Source: Molossus alvarezi (Eukaryota; Chordata; Mammalia; Chiroptera; Molossidae). From it: DNA of 64,000 nt. Below are positions 21,605-34,339 of the stretch, one piece after another. The notes beneath the pieces were generated by a model. The model saw only the letters and a list, made by a program, of their open reading frames with translations, was not told where the DNA came from and made no database searches. Within the stretch, counting starts at the first letter, position 1. Each line of letters begins with the position of its first letter. The stretch is taken from positions 24,927,501 through 24,991,500 of the forward strand of contig CM073887.1 of assembly GCA_037176705.1 (NCBI GenBank), given 5' to 3'. The translations under genes were made by a program, and so were the position numbers.

Positions 21605-21639
<35 letters not shown>
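21573..21639. repeat. (CA)n microsatellite with CCCA interruptions
   Basis: CA repeats broken in the middle by CCCA/CCA units (about 21590-21613), then a clean CA run to 21639. The reverse strand gives Cys/Val-rich open frames of no meaning. Confidence 0.95.
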
Positions 21640-23181
21640 GCCTTGCAGGGGGGCGCTCGGGAGAATTGGAGAATGAGCCCCAGGCATGGTTTGGAAGGGC
21701 TAGTAATGGGCATAAAGGACTGGTAGAAAATTCGCCAGGTGGGCAGGCTGGGAAGGAACGGGAGGCAGAGGAAGCAGCCCTGTCTAGAGATCCACGAGTG
21801 CTAGTCGTGGCCTTGGCAGAGTTGATTAGGTCATCCTGCCTATGCCAACAGGCACTGTGCTGGGCGCCTCGTGTGCAGAGGTGACAAACAGGCCGGCCCC
21901 TCCCTTCGTGGAGCTGTAGCTCCAGTGCCCTTGAGGAATGAATGCAACACCGGTAAGTTCACAGCTGTAAAATGGAATGGGGTGCCAGCAGAGGGAAGGT
22001 GTGTGGTAGTGGGGCTCCTTTCCCCTAAGGGCCCCAAGTCTTCCCTAGGGGCAGATCGTCTCCGCCCCCTCAGGCTCTCAAGTGGGGTTGCGGTGCAGAT
22101 CCAAAGGATAATCCTAGAAGAGCGAGCCCGCCAAAGTTCTTTCATATGTAAAGTGGGCTCATTATTACTTCCCGGCCACTCAGAGCCATCAACAGGCTGT
22201 GTCCGCCGCCTCCCAGTTTTCCCTCCTTCCGGAAAGATGTATTGGCCTTGGCGGCCCGCCCTGTGCAAGTCGCCCGGCTCTTTTTGTGGTCCCACTGCTT
22301 CAGGGATTATGTGTGGGTTGCAAAAGCCTATTCTGTTATCTGCTTGAGAAAGACGCCATCCGGAGGCAGAGCATCCTCTGGACAACAAGAATCTGAGTCC
22401 CCCGAAGTCCTTTGACACGGGTGCTCTGCTGGGGAAGGGGCGGGAGCGAAAGGCCGCTCCTCTGCCGAGTTGGTTGTGGGCCTTTTCGTTTCTAACTAAA
22501 GCCCCAAAGGGTACGAAAAGACACACTGTTTTGAAAATAAACCCCAAATGAAACGAAAACATTTCGAATTAAATTGCTAATCAGAGCCTGAACAGAGTGA
22601 GATTCTGGGACTCGGGCCCGGGGGTGGAATGAGGGCATTCCCGCCTCCACCGCCTGGGCCCAACACTTTTTTCTGGGGTCTCCTCGTTTCCTCACACCCC
22701 CTAGCGCAGGACTCTAGGAGCCCAGAGCTGATTGGGCTTGTTTGAGGCGGGGCACCACCGCACACCCGGGAGCCGCGCGGCCCAGGCGTCCCATGGGCCC
22801 GCGGCATTGTTTGGGGAGCCCGCACGGCCCCGCTGCCCGCCAGGGGGAGCTGGGAGCCGCAGTGGAGCCTCAAACACCGCGGCGCCTACTGTCCGGCTCT
22901 AACCAGCCTTGTTCCGGGGCCAGCGGCCCTCCTCGTACCCGCGCTACCCAGCCTCTAATTCATCCTGCACAGGCTGCGTCATCTTCCCCACTTTGCGCCG
23001 CGTCCCACTCCTTTTCCTTCTCTGCTCGTACGCGCCCAGGTGAGCTGATGCCCACGTGACAGGCACGGCCACGGGACATAGTGATTGAGGGCGGACAGGA
23101 GAATAACTTGCCATGGAAGCTGCGACCGGAGCGCAGACCTTGTGACAAGCGCACGAAAGCAGATGCTTGGTGACTCCTCCA

Positions 23182-23253
23182 AGCCGGGGTCGCTGTGCAA
23201 CTGCAGAAGGTGGCGGCGCGCCTCCCCAGCCGGGGTCGCTGTGCAACTGCAGA
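23182..23253. repeat. 46-bp imperfect tandem repeat in CpG-rich DNA
   Basis: A 26-nt block beginning AGCCGGGGTCGCTGTGCAAC is identical at 23182-23207 and 23228-23253, separated by a 20-bp GC-rich spacer. It lies about 2.4 kb upstream of the SFRP2 start. Confidence 0.9.
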
Positions 23254-23790
23254 GAGACGCGCACACTTGTGTGCTGCCACGCCGCGCTGCCTTCAGTCGT
23301 CCGGACTCCGCTGCGCTCCGGGTTGGCCCTCAGGCCTACTGGTCGTCGCAGATCCTTGCCATTTATCGAAAACCGCCGAAGGCTTTTGCTTTCACAAACC
23401 GAGAGTCAATACTTACAGCCCCCACCCCCCTGGTCCATTTAGTCTTTGCCGATTTTAAGAAAGGAAACTATTCACCCAAACACAGGGTAAGTGATTGTGG
23501 GTGCCCCATTCCTCCGAGCAGCCCACTTAAAGCTGCATGCCCAGGGTCCCTGGTGATGGGATTGGTACTCTTTCCCCCACCCCAGCCTCACCACGCACCC
23601 AGTGAACAACATACCACCCAAATACTGCAGGCCTGAAGAAGATCCTCGACAATCTGTGTTTTGGATTTGTCCCCACGGCTCTGCTTTAGTGTTTCCGGAT
23701 GTCTAGGCACAGAATGATGTTGTGGCACAGAGTTAGTTCCCGCCCATCTCAACAGAACAATGCGGCTGGTGTAGATGCAAGAGTTTCGGG

Positions 23791-23838
23791 CCTGGCTCTC
23801 ATTCTAAGAATGAGGACCCTGGCTCTCATTCTTAGAAT
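23791..23838. repeat. 27-bp direct repeat with a small palindrome
   Basis: CCTGGCTCTCATTCT occurs at 23791-23805 and 23818-23832. The first copy forms an exact inverted repeat CTCATTCT-A-AGAATGAG (23798-23814). Confidence 0.85.
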
Positions 23839-24615
23839 TTCTGCTCTGCAGAAAGGGTCTACGACCCCTGCGTCTGCTCTGCATCCGCGAAGAGTCCAGG
23901 AAACGCAGCCTCCCGCTCCCACTCGCGAATAATAAAGTTAAGGCATATGGGCTTATTTCTGAGAGGGAGTGCAAGCAAGAAGTGGGAGAACACGTGTAAT
24001 ATGCAGGTTTCCTAATTCTCAGAATACAGCACCGGCTTTGGACGGACAGCCTCGAATCGGCAACAAGTTTCTCAGTCCCCAAATAACTGCAGCCCTGACC
24101 TACTCTTCCTTTCGGTTGGTTAGGTAGGACAAAGGACTCAAGATCTGGCCTGTTACTTACTAAATGCTATTCTTACTACATGTTAAAATGTAGCACATTA
24201 TTTTGTGACACTGTAAACCTGATAAACTTGACCAGGACTCATCTGGATAGGTGTAGCCAACTGCAGAGAAGAAATCAACATGTAATTAACCAAATAGTGT
24301 ATAAGCAAGGGCTAAGTAAGCCTCCCTTTGGGGAGACAGCTTTGGAGTTTACTTGCTGCAAGTAAATAAAACTACCTATGGACAACCACTTCTCCTGGAA
24401 TAGAATAGAACACCCCAAGGAGCAAACCCCTTGAGTTCTAACACCTGCTTCTTATTAAAAGGCATGGCTTTCTGGGAGGCTTTAAGCCTTTACAGCAACT
24501 CCGGAGTCTGGAAGGATGGAGTTAGCTAGGGCAGGCCCCTAGCAGACTGGGGAGCCTAGTGAACCGCAATCCCCCAGCCCACAAGAGGCTTCACTAACAG
24601 ACTGCGGGCCCCATG

Positions 24616-24760
24616 TCACCTGAAATTCTCACTGCTACCAGGCAGATGAGTATGATTATTATTTTGCAAATTCGTTAAGTAGTCGCGAGGAAACTGAGGC
24701 ACAGAGGGTTTAAGTAACTGGAACCGGGTCATACTGTGGTGAGTGGTCCAGCTGCTGGTG
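24616..24760 (-). repeat. MIR SINE
   Basis: The plus strand shows the MIR core in reverse: GAGGAAACTGAGGCACAGAG followed by GGTTTAAGTAACTGGA and GAGTGGTCCAGCTG. An old mammal-wide SINE. Confidence 0.8.
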
Positions 24761-24889
24761 TTACACGTGCTGGCTTTAGGGAGGCAACTTGACTTATTGG
24801 GTGTTTCGCTTGGCTTTCATCCACGGGCAGGCCGGCTTGCCGGTTGGGTGATGTCACCTTCTCCTCCTAGGACGGTGGTCTCCGGCCAT

Positions 24890-25700
24890 CCCTGCTCCTG
24901 TGGGACCGAGTAGCCTGCCAGCCCGGGCATATCTCCGTGGGACTCGCTGCAGCCATCTGGTGGCGCCATTTCCCAAACAGATGGTCCCGCTAGAGTTGCA
25001 AGGCAGCTTCCTTTACTTGGTTGAGGCTCTGAGATACTTTACATTTCACGAGCCGGGCGTGAGCCTGGACTTCTTTCGGGCATGGGAGGGTTACCTCATT
25101 CTTTCGGCTTTGGTCCTTCCTGCACCCGCGCCGGAGGGGACGCTTCCCTGGCAAGCGCCTAGCGAGGCGGGTGCCCGCGGCTCCCTGGCCGCGCGCTCTG
25201 GGATCCCTCGGGCCCTCGAACCCCGACAGGTCAAGACGCGGATCCCGGCCGGCGACGGGAGAGCCTTTGCCTCGCATTTTAAGAAGAGCCATGTCTGAGA
25301 GCGAGCAGTTTACCAACTGCTAACCCGAGCTGTGGCGCCTATCTCCTTTAGGATTTCGGGGGACACAGCAGGCCCCAGATCGAAGATGGAAAAGCTAACC
25401 AAAGGTTCGGGGAGGCTCTGACTCGGCGGGGTCGAGAGCCGCGAGGGAGGCCTGGCCCTGTGCCCGCTTTCCCGGTCCCCGCCAAGGCTGACGTGGAGCT
25501 CAGCGCCCCCTCTTCAGCAGGCCCGCGAGCTGACCAAGGAAGTTCGCGGGGGGACGCGGGGGAGGGGGTGCGGAATCGCGATTGCAGTGGGCATCCCCCC
25601 GGACTCCCGGCGCGGGGCGCGGGATCACGCTGCTCTGGAGCCATCCCCGGGCCACCTGGCGGGCCAGAGCAGTAACTGCGCGGGGCTGTGCGAGCTCCCT
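24890..25700. promoter_or_regulatory. Orphan CpG-rich block upstream of SFRP2
   Basis: High GC and many CG dinucleotides, densest at about 25100-25650, beginning about 4.2 kb upstream of the SFRP2 start. No known exon starts here. Both strands have open frames of about 100-130 codons, expected from composition. It may be a distal enhancer or the promoter of an unannotated non-coding transcript; sequence alone cannot decide. Confidence 0.5.
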
Positions 25701-26049
25701 GCCTGGTGCGTCCAAAGCCAGTGCGAAGCCTTCAAGTTCCCCAGAAATTTTTGGACCTAGTACAGAACTTGCTCTGTGAGAAAGGCCTGAAGGCAATGAA
25801 TGGAAGGATACTTTGGCGCTCAGTAGAATGACGAAAAATGTTTCACCTACAATGATAACCTACTGCAACTTATCAGCATCATTATTTTTTTTACCCTTTC
25901 CTATCTGCAAGAATGTTTTTAGTCAACCACTGCCTTGGGATGGACTAAGAAAGCTGTTTTATAGTTGTGCTTCTCTCAGGAAAAGCGAGAGGCACATCAT
26001 GGAGGCTGTCTGTGGTTGGTGCCTTGGGAGAGACCCAGTTCCGTTTCTT

Positions 26050-26307
26050 CTTCTTCTTTTTTTTTAATCCTCACCGGAGGACATTTTTTTCCATTTTTTG
26101 TTCAAGACAGAGTGGGAGGGAGGGAGGAGAGAGAGAGAGAGGGAAACATCGACGTGAAAGGGACACATCGAGTGGCTGCCCCCCACACGACCCAACCAGG
26201 GAAGGGGACAAACTGCAACTGAGGTACATGCCCTTAGCGGGAACCGAGCCAGGGACTCTGTGGACCACAGGCCGACGCACCAACCGCTGAGCCAAACTGG
26301 CCAGGGC
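26050..26307 (-). mobile_element. VES-type SINE
   Basis: Minus-strand head GCCCTGGCCAGTTTGGCTCA, body and GAGGATT-A tail. Flanks CAGTTCCGTTTCTT (26036-26049) and CAGTTTTGTTTCTT (26308-26321) form a 14-bp duplication with two mismatches. Confidence 0.92.
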
Positions 26308-26321
26308 CAGTTTTGTTTCTT

Positions 26322-29300
26322 TTATTGCTCCCTGGAAGATGTCTATTGGCCCTAGACATTTTGGGAGGAAGAATAGGGGCAGGGCATGCTACTTGCATCT
26401 CTAGTGGCTTCTGCTTCCAAAAGAAAAACAACAAAAACTCAACCAAACAGAAACACCTGGGAGAGCAGTTCAGTGGTAGGGACCTCGGGGAAGAAAATTC
26501 CATTTGTTTAGCGCACATACTGGGCCCAGCCACCTTTTGTTCACCACACAGCGCCTCAAATTTGCTGAACCAGTAGTAATTTTTTGGTGTTAGGGTTCAA
26601 AATTGTGAAATTCGTGTCACCTGTGTACACCGAATCTTTTTGCACTCTTCATTAAGGTAGTATGTATGAAGCACCTCTTATATGCAAGGAGCTGGACAGC
26701 ATACCTTTCTTCCCTGCTCCCCCTTGCCCCTTTTTCCCCATTTTCCCTGTCTCTTGGGTGCCAGTAGTTTGCTGCTCGCTGATGTGTTGCAACTGCTGAT
26801 GAGACTCTTGAAATGAAGCATTTCCTAATTGCTCACATTAGGAAATCCTGAATGGAAACAGCAAAATCCTGAGGCCATTCATAGAGGGCAGTCCAGAAGC
26901 CACAGAGTGTCTCTGGGAAGAAAGGCCTGCTCCATTGTCTGATCTGAACAGCAGGGGTCACTGGCTAAGCTGGTGTTTCACTCTGGTGGGAATTTATTGC
27001 CCTCACATAAGAGCACAAAGTCAATACAATAAAGCCTGTTAGCTCTAAAGCAACAGATGGAATCTGTGATCCTGCACCCATGTACCATCTTTCCAGAGAC
27101 GAATCCCAGAATAAAAAGCTCTCTGTCATTCTTACTGAACACCCTTTTAGGGACACCATTCCATACTCTGTGCTTGTCTGTTTGGGTCTTTCTCTATAAT
27201 GATTGAGTTTCATGCTGCCCAAACTAAGAAATTTGTCATATTTATTAAAGTGATTCATCCTTTTGTGACATACTCAGCTTCAGTCATTCACAGGTATTCA
27301 CGGCAACAAATAAATCTGTAAATTAGAAAAAGCATTTATTTTTGGTTGATTTAGGGGTCATGGTGAAACCTATAATTTCAAACTGTAGTATCCAGCACAC
27401 TCAGACTCAGCACTCTGAATTTATTAGCACTAAATGTTAATAAAATTTTATTAGTAAGCCTAATAGTTCTTAATAGTTTGTACATCTCTAGTAGTACAAT
27501 GGTGAGTGAAATATTACATAGAAATAACATTTCCAAATGTTCAATTGGACTTCTGGTAATGTCCAGTCTGTGCTAGTGGTCATCTTGACCATGTTGTCCA
27601 GAGCTTTGCTGTTTTCCCCTAGTTGCCTTGAAATTTTAGTTAATTGAAGAAATTAATAAGAAGTTCTGCTCTGGAAGAAAAAAGGAAGAAAAGACTGCTT
27701 TCGTGAGTACAGTTAATTTATTATTATTTGTACTAGTTCAGAAACCCTTTCCCATGTCCAAATTTGTTTGGATTCAAGCTTCAAAATGAGCAAGATTATC
27801 TGAAGTTTTCTATTATCAATTTCTTCCCCTGCACTCAGTATGCATAATGGGCCTTTAACTCTCTTCTGTTTGGTATTATCAAGTTGAAACCTTTTACTTG
27901 TTACATTAGTTATATTCCATTCAGAGAGTTAGATTTGGTGGGGTGGGGTGGGGAGAGGAAAGAAGGGTTAATCTTGCTTGTACCTAGCTAGCTTCAGTAC
28001 CAAATTTCTTTCATTTTGGTTTTTGTTTTTCTTTTTGGTGAAAGAGTGTATTATTTCCTAGGATATTCTCATGCTACCTAAAAGACTTGGACAGGTCATC
28101 ACTGGGATGTTTCATAGAATGTTACCATTTTATCACAAGCAGGACAAACATTCTGTCTTGTTCTTTTTAACCACAGATGATGTAATTAGCAGCCCAATGC
28201 CTTAAAGAATGAATTTCTCAAGTTTCTTGGGGTTTAATCCTACCCATCCAATCAAAAGATTATTGGGCCTCTACTATGTACAGGGGAGATAATATAAGGT
28301 CCCCATGTTAAGGGGTTTATGGTTTAATATTTGTAGGTAAAAGTAGAATTTCCACTTCTCTGCGTTTAGCTGAAAGGCGAGGATGGCACACATTTCTGAA
28401 GAGAAAGACGTTTGCCCATTACAGTTGGATAAAAGGCTATGAAGGCTGTGAAGATCCTCGTAGAGTGAAATTTGTGTTTCTAGGGATAGAAATAACAAGA
28501 CCAAGGCTAACGATTCATTTGCAGGTCATGTCTGAAAACCTTAGTTATTTTCTGAGTTGTGACTCTGTGTAGTCTTAAGCCTTATTAGAAACCAGACAAT
28601 AAGAAAAATCTGTAAAAGATCTTGAGAGATCTGTTCCTTGCCCTCACAGAAGACCAAATTAAACTAACAAAGGGAGATTGCATTCTGTTCAGTTTATAAA
28701 TTTGCTTTTAGATAAGAATATTCTATTCAGTGTTTTAATAACTCTAAAATGTAATAGGTGCATGGGAAATTCTCATTAACCACCAGATAAATGTATCCTA
28801 CATAGTTGCATTTCCCAAATCAACAGCAGACAAATAGAAGACTAAAGGAAATGGACTGAAAGTTAAATCAAGTGAATATGAAACTTTCATTTTTCACTCA
28901 TGAATCGTTTCTCCCCCCCCCAAATGCTTCTTTTTTGTTTATAAAAGTAACATATGTAAAAAATTCTGGCAACACAAATTATGAAGAGGAAAGTGGAATT
29001 CTCTTTAATTTCACTGCCCAGATCTAACAAAAAAATGTGAAAAATAGTTATATTCTTTTAACTTAGGAGAAAATTAATATTCACAAAGCTTTATAAAAAT
29101 GCAATCAAATGACACACTTACATTTGTAACAACTTTTCATAAGTGAACAAATAGAGATCTATGTCATGATACATTACCTTTGAATGTAGTATTTGAATCA
29201 TATTCAATTTCATGGGTGGATTCCCCTGTATTGATGTTTCCTCTCCAGTTTCTCACCTGTTCATCGATGCCACTGCTTTTTGATGTGTATCATGATTAAG

Positions 29301-29924
29301 ATGGGTCTGAGTAAGCCCCTCAGTATCTAGATTTCTCTCAACATAGAAGTTTGTTCATAATATCTTCTGTCCCTTGGATAGATTGGTCCCAATTCAGAAA
29401 TAGGTTTTTTGTTTTTTTTAATATTTCTCAATATGATATTTCCCATATCAATTTGGTTGAAAAGAGGAATTCTAGATTTATAATGAAACAAAAAAAGCCA
29501 ATTGAGCTTTTCTGTTAACCTCAAAAATGGCGCGGTTAGAATTTGAGAAGGGTTAGCTGAGCCATTTTTTCCAATTCATGTATTTCAAGTATCCCGTTGT
29601 GCAGAGAAGAATGTACTTTGAGAAACAGAGCTTTCTGGTTCTTGGAGAACATACTTGGAGGGCTCAATTCAGCCTACCACGAGGGTGATTGACAGGGAAG
29701 GTGGGGGAAGGTTGAGTCATAGTTGAGGGTTATTGCTCCATGAGTAGATGTTGTTTGGGAGAGGAATGTGTTCACTCTCAGCTGGGTGTGGTTTTTGAAG
29801 GGAACATCTGACACACTCACATGAGTGGTCTCCTTTTTACATCGTCTGCCCCCAGGCCTCCACTCAGGAGCTTCACACTAGCATGAGGTAACTGGAAACT
29901 GTTTGCCATGTTGTACCTATCTAC
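26322..29924. other. Gene-free interval
   Basis: I see no gene, microsatellite or young transposon of note. The AT-rich 28900-29200 part resembles an old unassigned interspersed repeat. Confidence 0.55.
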
Positions 29925-30053
29925 ACAGGGTGGTGCAAAAGTACATTTACAATTTTTGCATGGAAAATAATACAATAATTAACAAATAATAATACAAGAA
30001 TAAACTGTGTTTTGTGTACTCACAACTATAAGCCTATTTCTACCCATCCCTGT
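29925..30053. mobile_element. Mariner-type MITE (129 bp) with terminal inverted repeats
   Basis: Starts ACAGGGTGGTGCAAAAGTAC and ends, read in reverse, ACAGGGATGGGTAGAAATAG: imperfect inverted repeats of about 30 bp around an AT-rich core. TA lies at or next to both ends, as expected for Tc1/mariner insertion. The termini and core resemble the short mariner derivatives common in vespertilionid bats, as I remember them. There is no transposase frame, so it is non-autonomous. Confidence 0.7.
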
Positions 30054-30354
30054 ATTCTACTTCCAGGATTAGTTTAGCTAAACTAGGTTTTAGGTTTATA
30101 AGATACAATGGGTTGTCTTTTATGTGCAAGGATGGCCCGATTGAATATTGATCATCAGGACGAGTGCCATCACTTACTTTTACAGAAGTCAAAACCATGT
30201 ATACTGATTTATTCAGATTATCTTTGCCAGTTCTTGTACACATTAATACTCATTTTCAAGATGCTAGAGTTAAAATGATGTTTGGCCATTGACAGAGCGA
30301 CTAATTTACTCAGGAATTACACATATGCAAATCATGGCTACAATACTGTACCAG

Positions 30355-30740
30355 TCAGGATGGTTAGGTTACACTGCTGTAACAATCATTACCAAAGGAG
30401 AGAAGTTTGTCTCACACTAATGTAAAGTTGGCTGTGGGTCGGGGGACTTCCAGGGCATTCCCAGCTGCTTTGTTTTGTGGCACTGCCTTATCAAGAGGTG
30501 CTCCCATAATCACTCAACAGGCAAAGAGAGGGCTAATGAACCCATTACTGGAAGTTAAATACTTCCACTGGGAAGTGATACATGTCACTTTCACTCACAT
30601 TCCATTGGCCAAAACCAGTAAGAAGGCCACCCCTCCCTTTAGAGGCGTGGAATGTGCTCTCCTGCCCTGTGCCTGGAAGTGGAGAGGAACCGGATATCAG
30701 GGAGTAGCAGTAATGCCCACCACATCTATGTACACATTTC
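30355..30740. repeat. Ancient mammalian interspersed repeat, family not assigned
   Basis: Contains GGTTACACTGCTGTAACAAT and AAGTGATACATGTCACTTTC ... CATTCCATTGGCCA, a pattern I recognise from other mammalian genomes but cannot name with certainty. The 113-codon open frame across it is incidental. Confidence 0.45.
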
Positions 30741-31205
30741 CTGTTTAATTCTATGCTTTATATTGAGCTTCAGCTACTATTGCTGATCAGTAACTGTCAA
30801 GGGATGAGTAAATACTGGTAAGGTTTATAGATTGATATGCTGTCACGTTGGGGTTAGTGAAAAAAATTGACAACTGAAAAATATTACCTGAACCTTTGTT
30901 GATGGTTATGCTTTGATTGGTATCAGAGCAGCGTCTGTAGGATATCAAGCTAAGTTGTGATCGGATTCCACAGTGTTTGCAACTGGCATTGTTGACCAAC
31001 ATGAAGAAAGAAAAGCAGACCACTGTTGGGAGGGCTAGAGAAATAGAAAGCTGTTCCATGGAACTGAGAAGCAGCTGATGGGTTCTACAAAGGTTCTACA
31101 TTTCCAATGGGCAATGTCAATAGACTTCTATAGGTTTTTCCCACAGGGACACCTGTAGGAATTAAGAGCATTACTGGAAGAACATGCCAAGGAAATATGC
31201 TTTAT

Positions 31206-31450
31206 GCCCTGGCCGGTTTGGCTCAGCAGTTAGAGCGGCGGCCTGCAGACAAGAGAGTCCTGGGTTTAGTTCCCGCTAAGGGCACGCACCTCGGTTGCAG
31301 TTTGTCCTCGGCCCTGGTTGGGGTTGTGTGGTTGGCAACCACTCGATGTATCGCTCTCACGTTGATGTTTCTCTCTCTCTCTCTACCTCCCTCTTTCCCC
31401 CCTGCTCTATCTGAAGATAAATGCAAAAGTGTCCTCGGGTGAGGATAAAA
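31206..31450 (+). mobile_element. VES-type SINE
   Basis: Full-length plus-strand copy: GCCCTGGCCGGTTTGGCTCA, then the GTTCCCGCTAAGGGCACGCA body, a CT-rich linker and tail GGTGAGGATAAAAAAAA. tRNA-derived A and B boxes are recognisable. Confidence 0.93.
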
Positions 31451-32039
31451 AAAACGTGTGTTTACTTTATGTAGAGAAAGAGCACTTACAAGGCTGTCAC
31501 CTGGGAGAGCAGAACTCTTTTTAAGAAAGACAGTGACTTTCTGAATTAATTTCTTTAAACAAAATAAGATCTTTGAGCAAACTGAAATGTGTTGGGGCTA
31601 TAGCTAGGAATACATATTTATGATCTATTTTGTAGAACATGCATTACTGGTCTTCATGGACCAGATTTCTTTTTTGGCATTTTGAGGTGATCCAGCTATG
31701 AAAATATGTTCGACGAAATGTAAATTGCCAGGAAATTAGATAAAGACAGTAGATTGAGGGAAGGAAGATAAAGGAACCCTCTAAGCCATTTGGATGCTCT
31801 TGTTATCCACAGAATGAGGAATGCCAAAAAGAGGAAGAACATGCCTAGACTCTCCAGGGGAGGAGAGCCAGAATCTTCCTGTCACAGAGGGGGAAATGGG
31901 GATTATAGATGTTTTTGTAGATTCTCTTCTTCAGCATAGTTGCCGCTTTCCCAAGAAAGCAAATCCTGTGGTTTAATTTGATATTATAGATTTGGTACTG
32001 GAAGATATCAGCTTCTCCTAGCTGATATCTGGGTCAGGC

Positions 32040-32200
32040 TGATGGTAAAAACCAGACTGGGTTCAACTCTCACTTGACTACTTTCTAGCTGTGAGATCCT
32101 GGACAAGTTATTTAAGCTTTTCAGGCCTCAGTTTCTTCATCACTCAAAGGGGTACACTAACGCACCTAGTGCGGATTAAAGAAGCATGTCACTTAGACGT
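32040..32200 (+). repeat. MIR SINE
   Basis: TAGCTGTGAGATCCTGGACA, AGTTATTTAAGC and CCTCAGTTTCTTCATC in order match the MIR core on the plus strand. Confidence 0.8.
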
Positions 32201-34119
32201 ATGGAGCAAATACTGTATGTAACTACTATTTATTATTTTTTCCACCAAGTAATCTTTAGTGCATTGTGTCAGCCAACTCGACTCATGGAGGCTTCCTCTG
32301 GGAACTTCTCACGTGGATGTAATGAAGTGTTAAGCGACTTGCCCAGGTCGAAAATAAAGCCCGAAATCCCTAGGAGAGGTCTGGGCCAGGAATAAACTCC
32401 ATACCATCATCCCAGGAAAGGGAAAACAAATCTGACTTACACTTTACGCACATTAAAATGAAAATCAGGCTCACTAAATTGGAAAGAGATCTAATTATTT
32501 TTAAAATGTTGTTGCTGTTGTTGGAATTTGAATTTTAAGTCAAAAATTGTATTACAAAATAGATGACAAGTAGTTGAAATATTAACTGAGGGAAACAGTC
32601 TTGGCACTCCAAGAAAAACCCTTGTAATTAATCTTCCCTGGTAATCTCCTCAGGGTAACCATTACTAATTAGAAACATGTTTTGTCAACCCATCCAGATT
32701 TTAAGCCTGGTGATGGCAGGAGTATATATTTTTTTGTACCACCGCAGCCCCAAGACTAAACGGTATGTTTTGCATACAGCAAGTGTATAATAATGTAGTT
32801 TATTACTCCGTAGTGAGAGCTGGATATAAAATCGTACACTTAAGGCAAACACAGAACAGACGGATTTCCTGGGATGGAGCCAGTCTCTTTCCCAGTCACA
32901 TGGCATGGCTGAGAGACCATCCAAGTGCAAAGAGTGCATTTGGTATTGACAGGGTGAGCCATGACATCTGGAGTCTGGCCTCCACCCTGGGCCTTGACCT
33001 TCTCCATCAAAAACATTAGACAGATAGTGCTCGTTGGAAAATGACTCAAACAGCCTAAGAGTATAACCTTGTAACATCCACTAAGGCAGCGTGACTCGTG
33101 TTTTGCAGAGACGTTCACACTGAGCGTTTTTCTCAGCATAAACACACTTTGTGTGTTTGTGTACATGCGAGAATTCTCAACTCTCCATCCCTAGCCCACC
33201 CCACCAAGCTGACCAATACAGTTCTGTTCATCAGCTTCCTTCCTATGTTCTTAGAAGGCTAACGTGCTGAGAGGTGTCACTTTATTATGTGATTAAAACT
33301 TTCTGTTATTTTCCAAAAGTTGTGCGAAAACTTAACATAACATAAATTTTACTATTTTTACCATTTTGAAGTATGCAGTTCAGTGGCATTAAGTACACGT
33401 GTTAACTTTTTAATCAAAGTGCAGTTCACATTTTGGGGAGTGCACTTTTCATTAGCTCTTTTACCCAAGAGGGGAATGGAAAGGCAGGGACCCCTTACCA
33501 TTTAATGAGTTCTTTCAGCAACATCTTTGTAAAATGATTTTTTGGCATAGAAATAGAATTCATTGACCAAAATGAAAATGTTGTACTATTAGCCATAGCC
33601 ATTATTGTTGCTATTTTCTTTTTTTCTCAACAGAATTGGTTAGACTGGCCAATAACTTAATGCAGATCACCGTTTCTTAAGCTGAGTCGACTCTTGACAA
33701 CCATCAAGAGTAGACAGAGATCTGCTGACTCTTGAGCCTGGTGGAAGATTCTAGGGTACTGCTTTCTTGTCGTAACTGCAGCTCTTTGGCCATCCTCTCA
33801 CCTCTTTGTGACCATGACAGTAGAGACAAGGGAACATCACCTTCCTTAGTCTCACCTGGTAGGACAACTCCCAGATCTTTTTCTCCCAGATCTTACTGCT
33901 GCTTCAAGTTCCATTTCAAATACTCATCTCCAAAAGGTGGGGGAAAAATGATGGCAACAGCAAGACCATGGTCTGAGAAGTTAAGGAGCCAAATGAAGGA
34001 GGCTTCCAGAGGCAGTCAAGTGAAAGCATTTCAATGTGCTTTAGTTTTAATTTTAATTTCTAGATAGGAGACCTCACTGTATATTTGATGATGGGAGTGG
34101 TCACTTCCATGGGGAAATT

Positions 34120-34330
34120 GAAGTTCGTGGAGAAAAGTGATAGAACTTAAGTGCTGGAAAGGATGTTGGAGGTCAGCCGGTCTATGCTGGCACCCAGTGT
34201 GACATCCCTGACGAGGATGCATCCAGTTCTACTTGAATACACACAGGGATGGGGAACTCCCACAGGAACTCTTCTGCAAGATCATCTAACTACCTTCACT
34301 GTTTACTGCATTCATCAAGCCATCTTATAG
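34120..34330. repeat. L3/CR1-like ancient LINE fragment
   Basis: GGAGGTCAGCCGGTCTATG, then TGACATCCCTGACGAGGATG and TACTTGAATACACACAGGGATGGGGAACTC, split by indels, resemble an L3/CR1 3' region. Assignment is from memory. Confidence 0.45.
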
Positions 34331-34339
34331 GGGAGGATG

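Larger units (their letters stand above)
20781..24890. other. Upstream flank of SFRP2, CpG-rich, gene-free
   Basis: No protein gene supported. GC/CpG-rich segments occur at about 20990-21260 and 22600-23340, a CA-type microsatellite at 21573-21639, a 46-bp tandem repeat at 23182-23253, a 27-bp repeat at 23791-23835, and a MIR at 24616-24760. It is nearly free of young transposons, which fits a regulatory domain. Confidence 0.65.

Noticed and set aside
23182..23253. CRISPR-like repeat-spacer arrangement
   Set aside because: Only two copies, in a mammalian genome; a simple tandem duplication.
24900..25298. 132-codon plus-strand frame in the orphan CpG block, with a 108-codon frame opposite
   Set aside because: No domain, splice context or known homolog; length expected by composition.
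33335..33405. Possible independent element with GTATGCAGTTCAGTGGCATT
   Set aside because: It is a short scrap of L1M-type 3' UTR, the same landmark as at 110-135.
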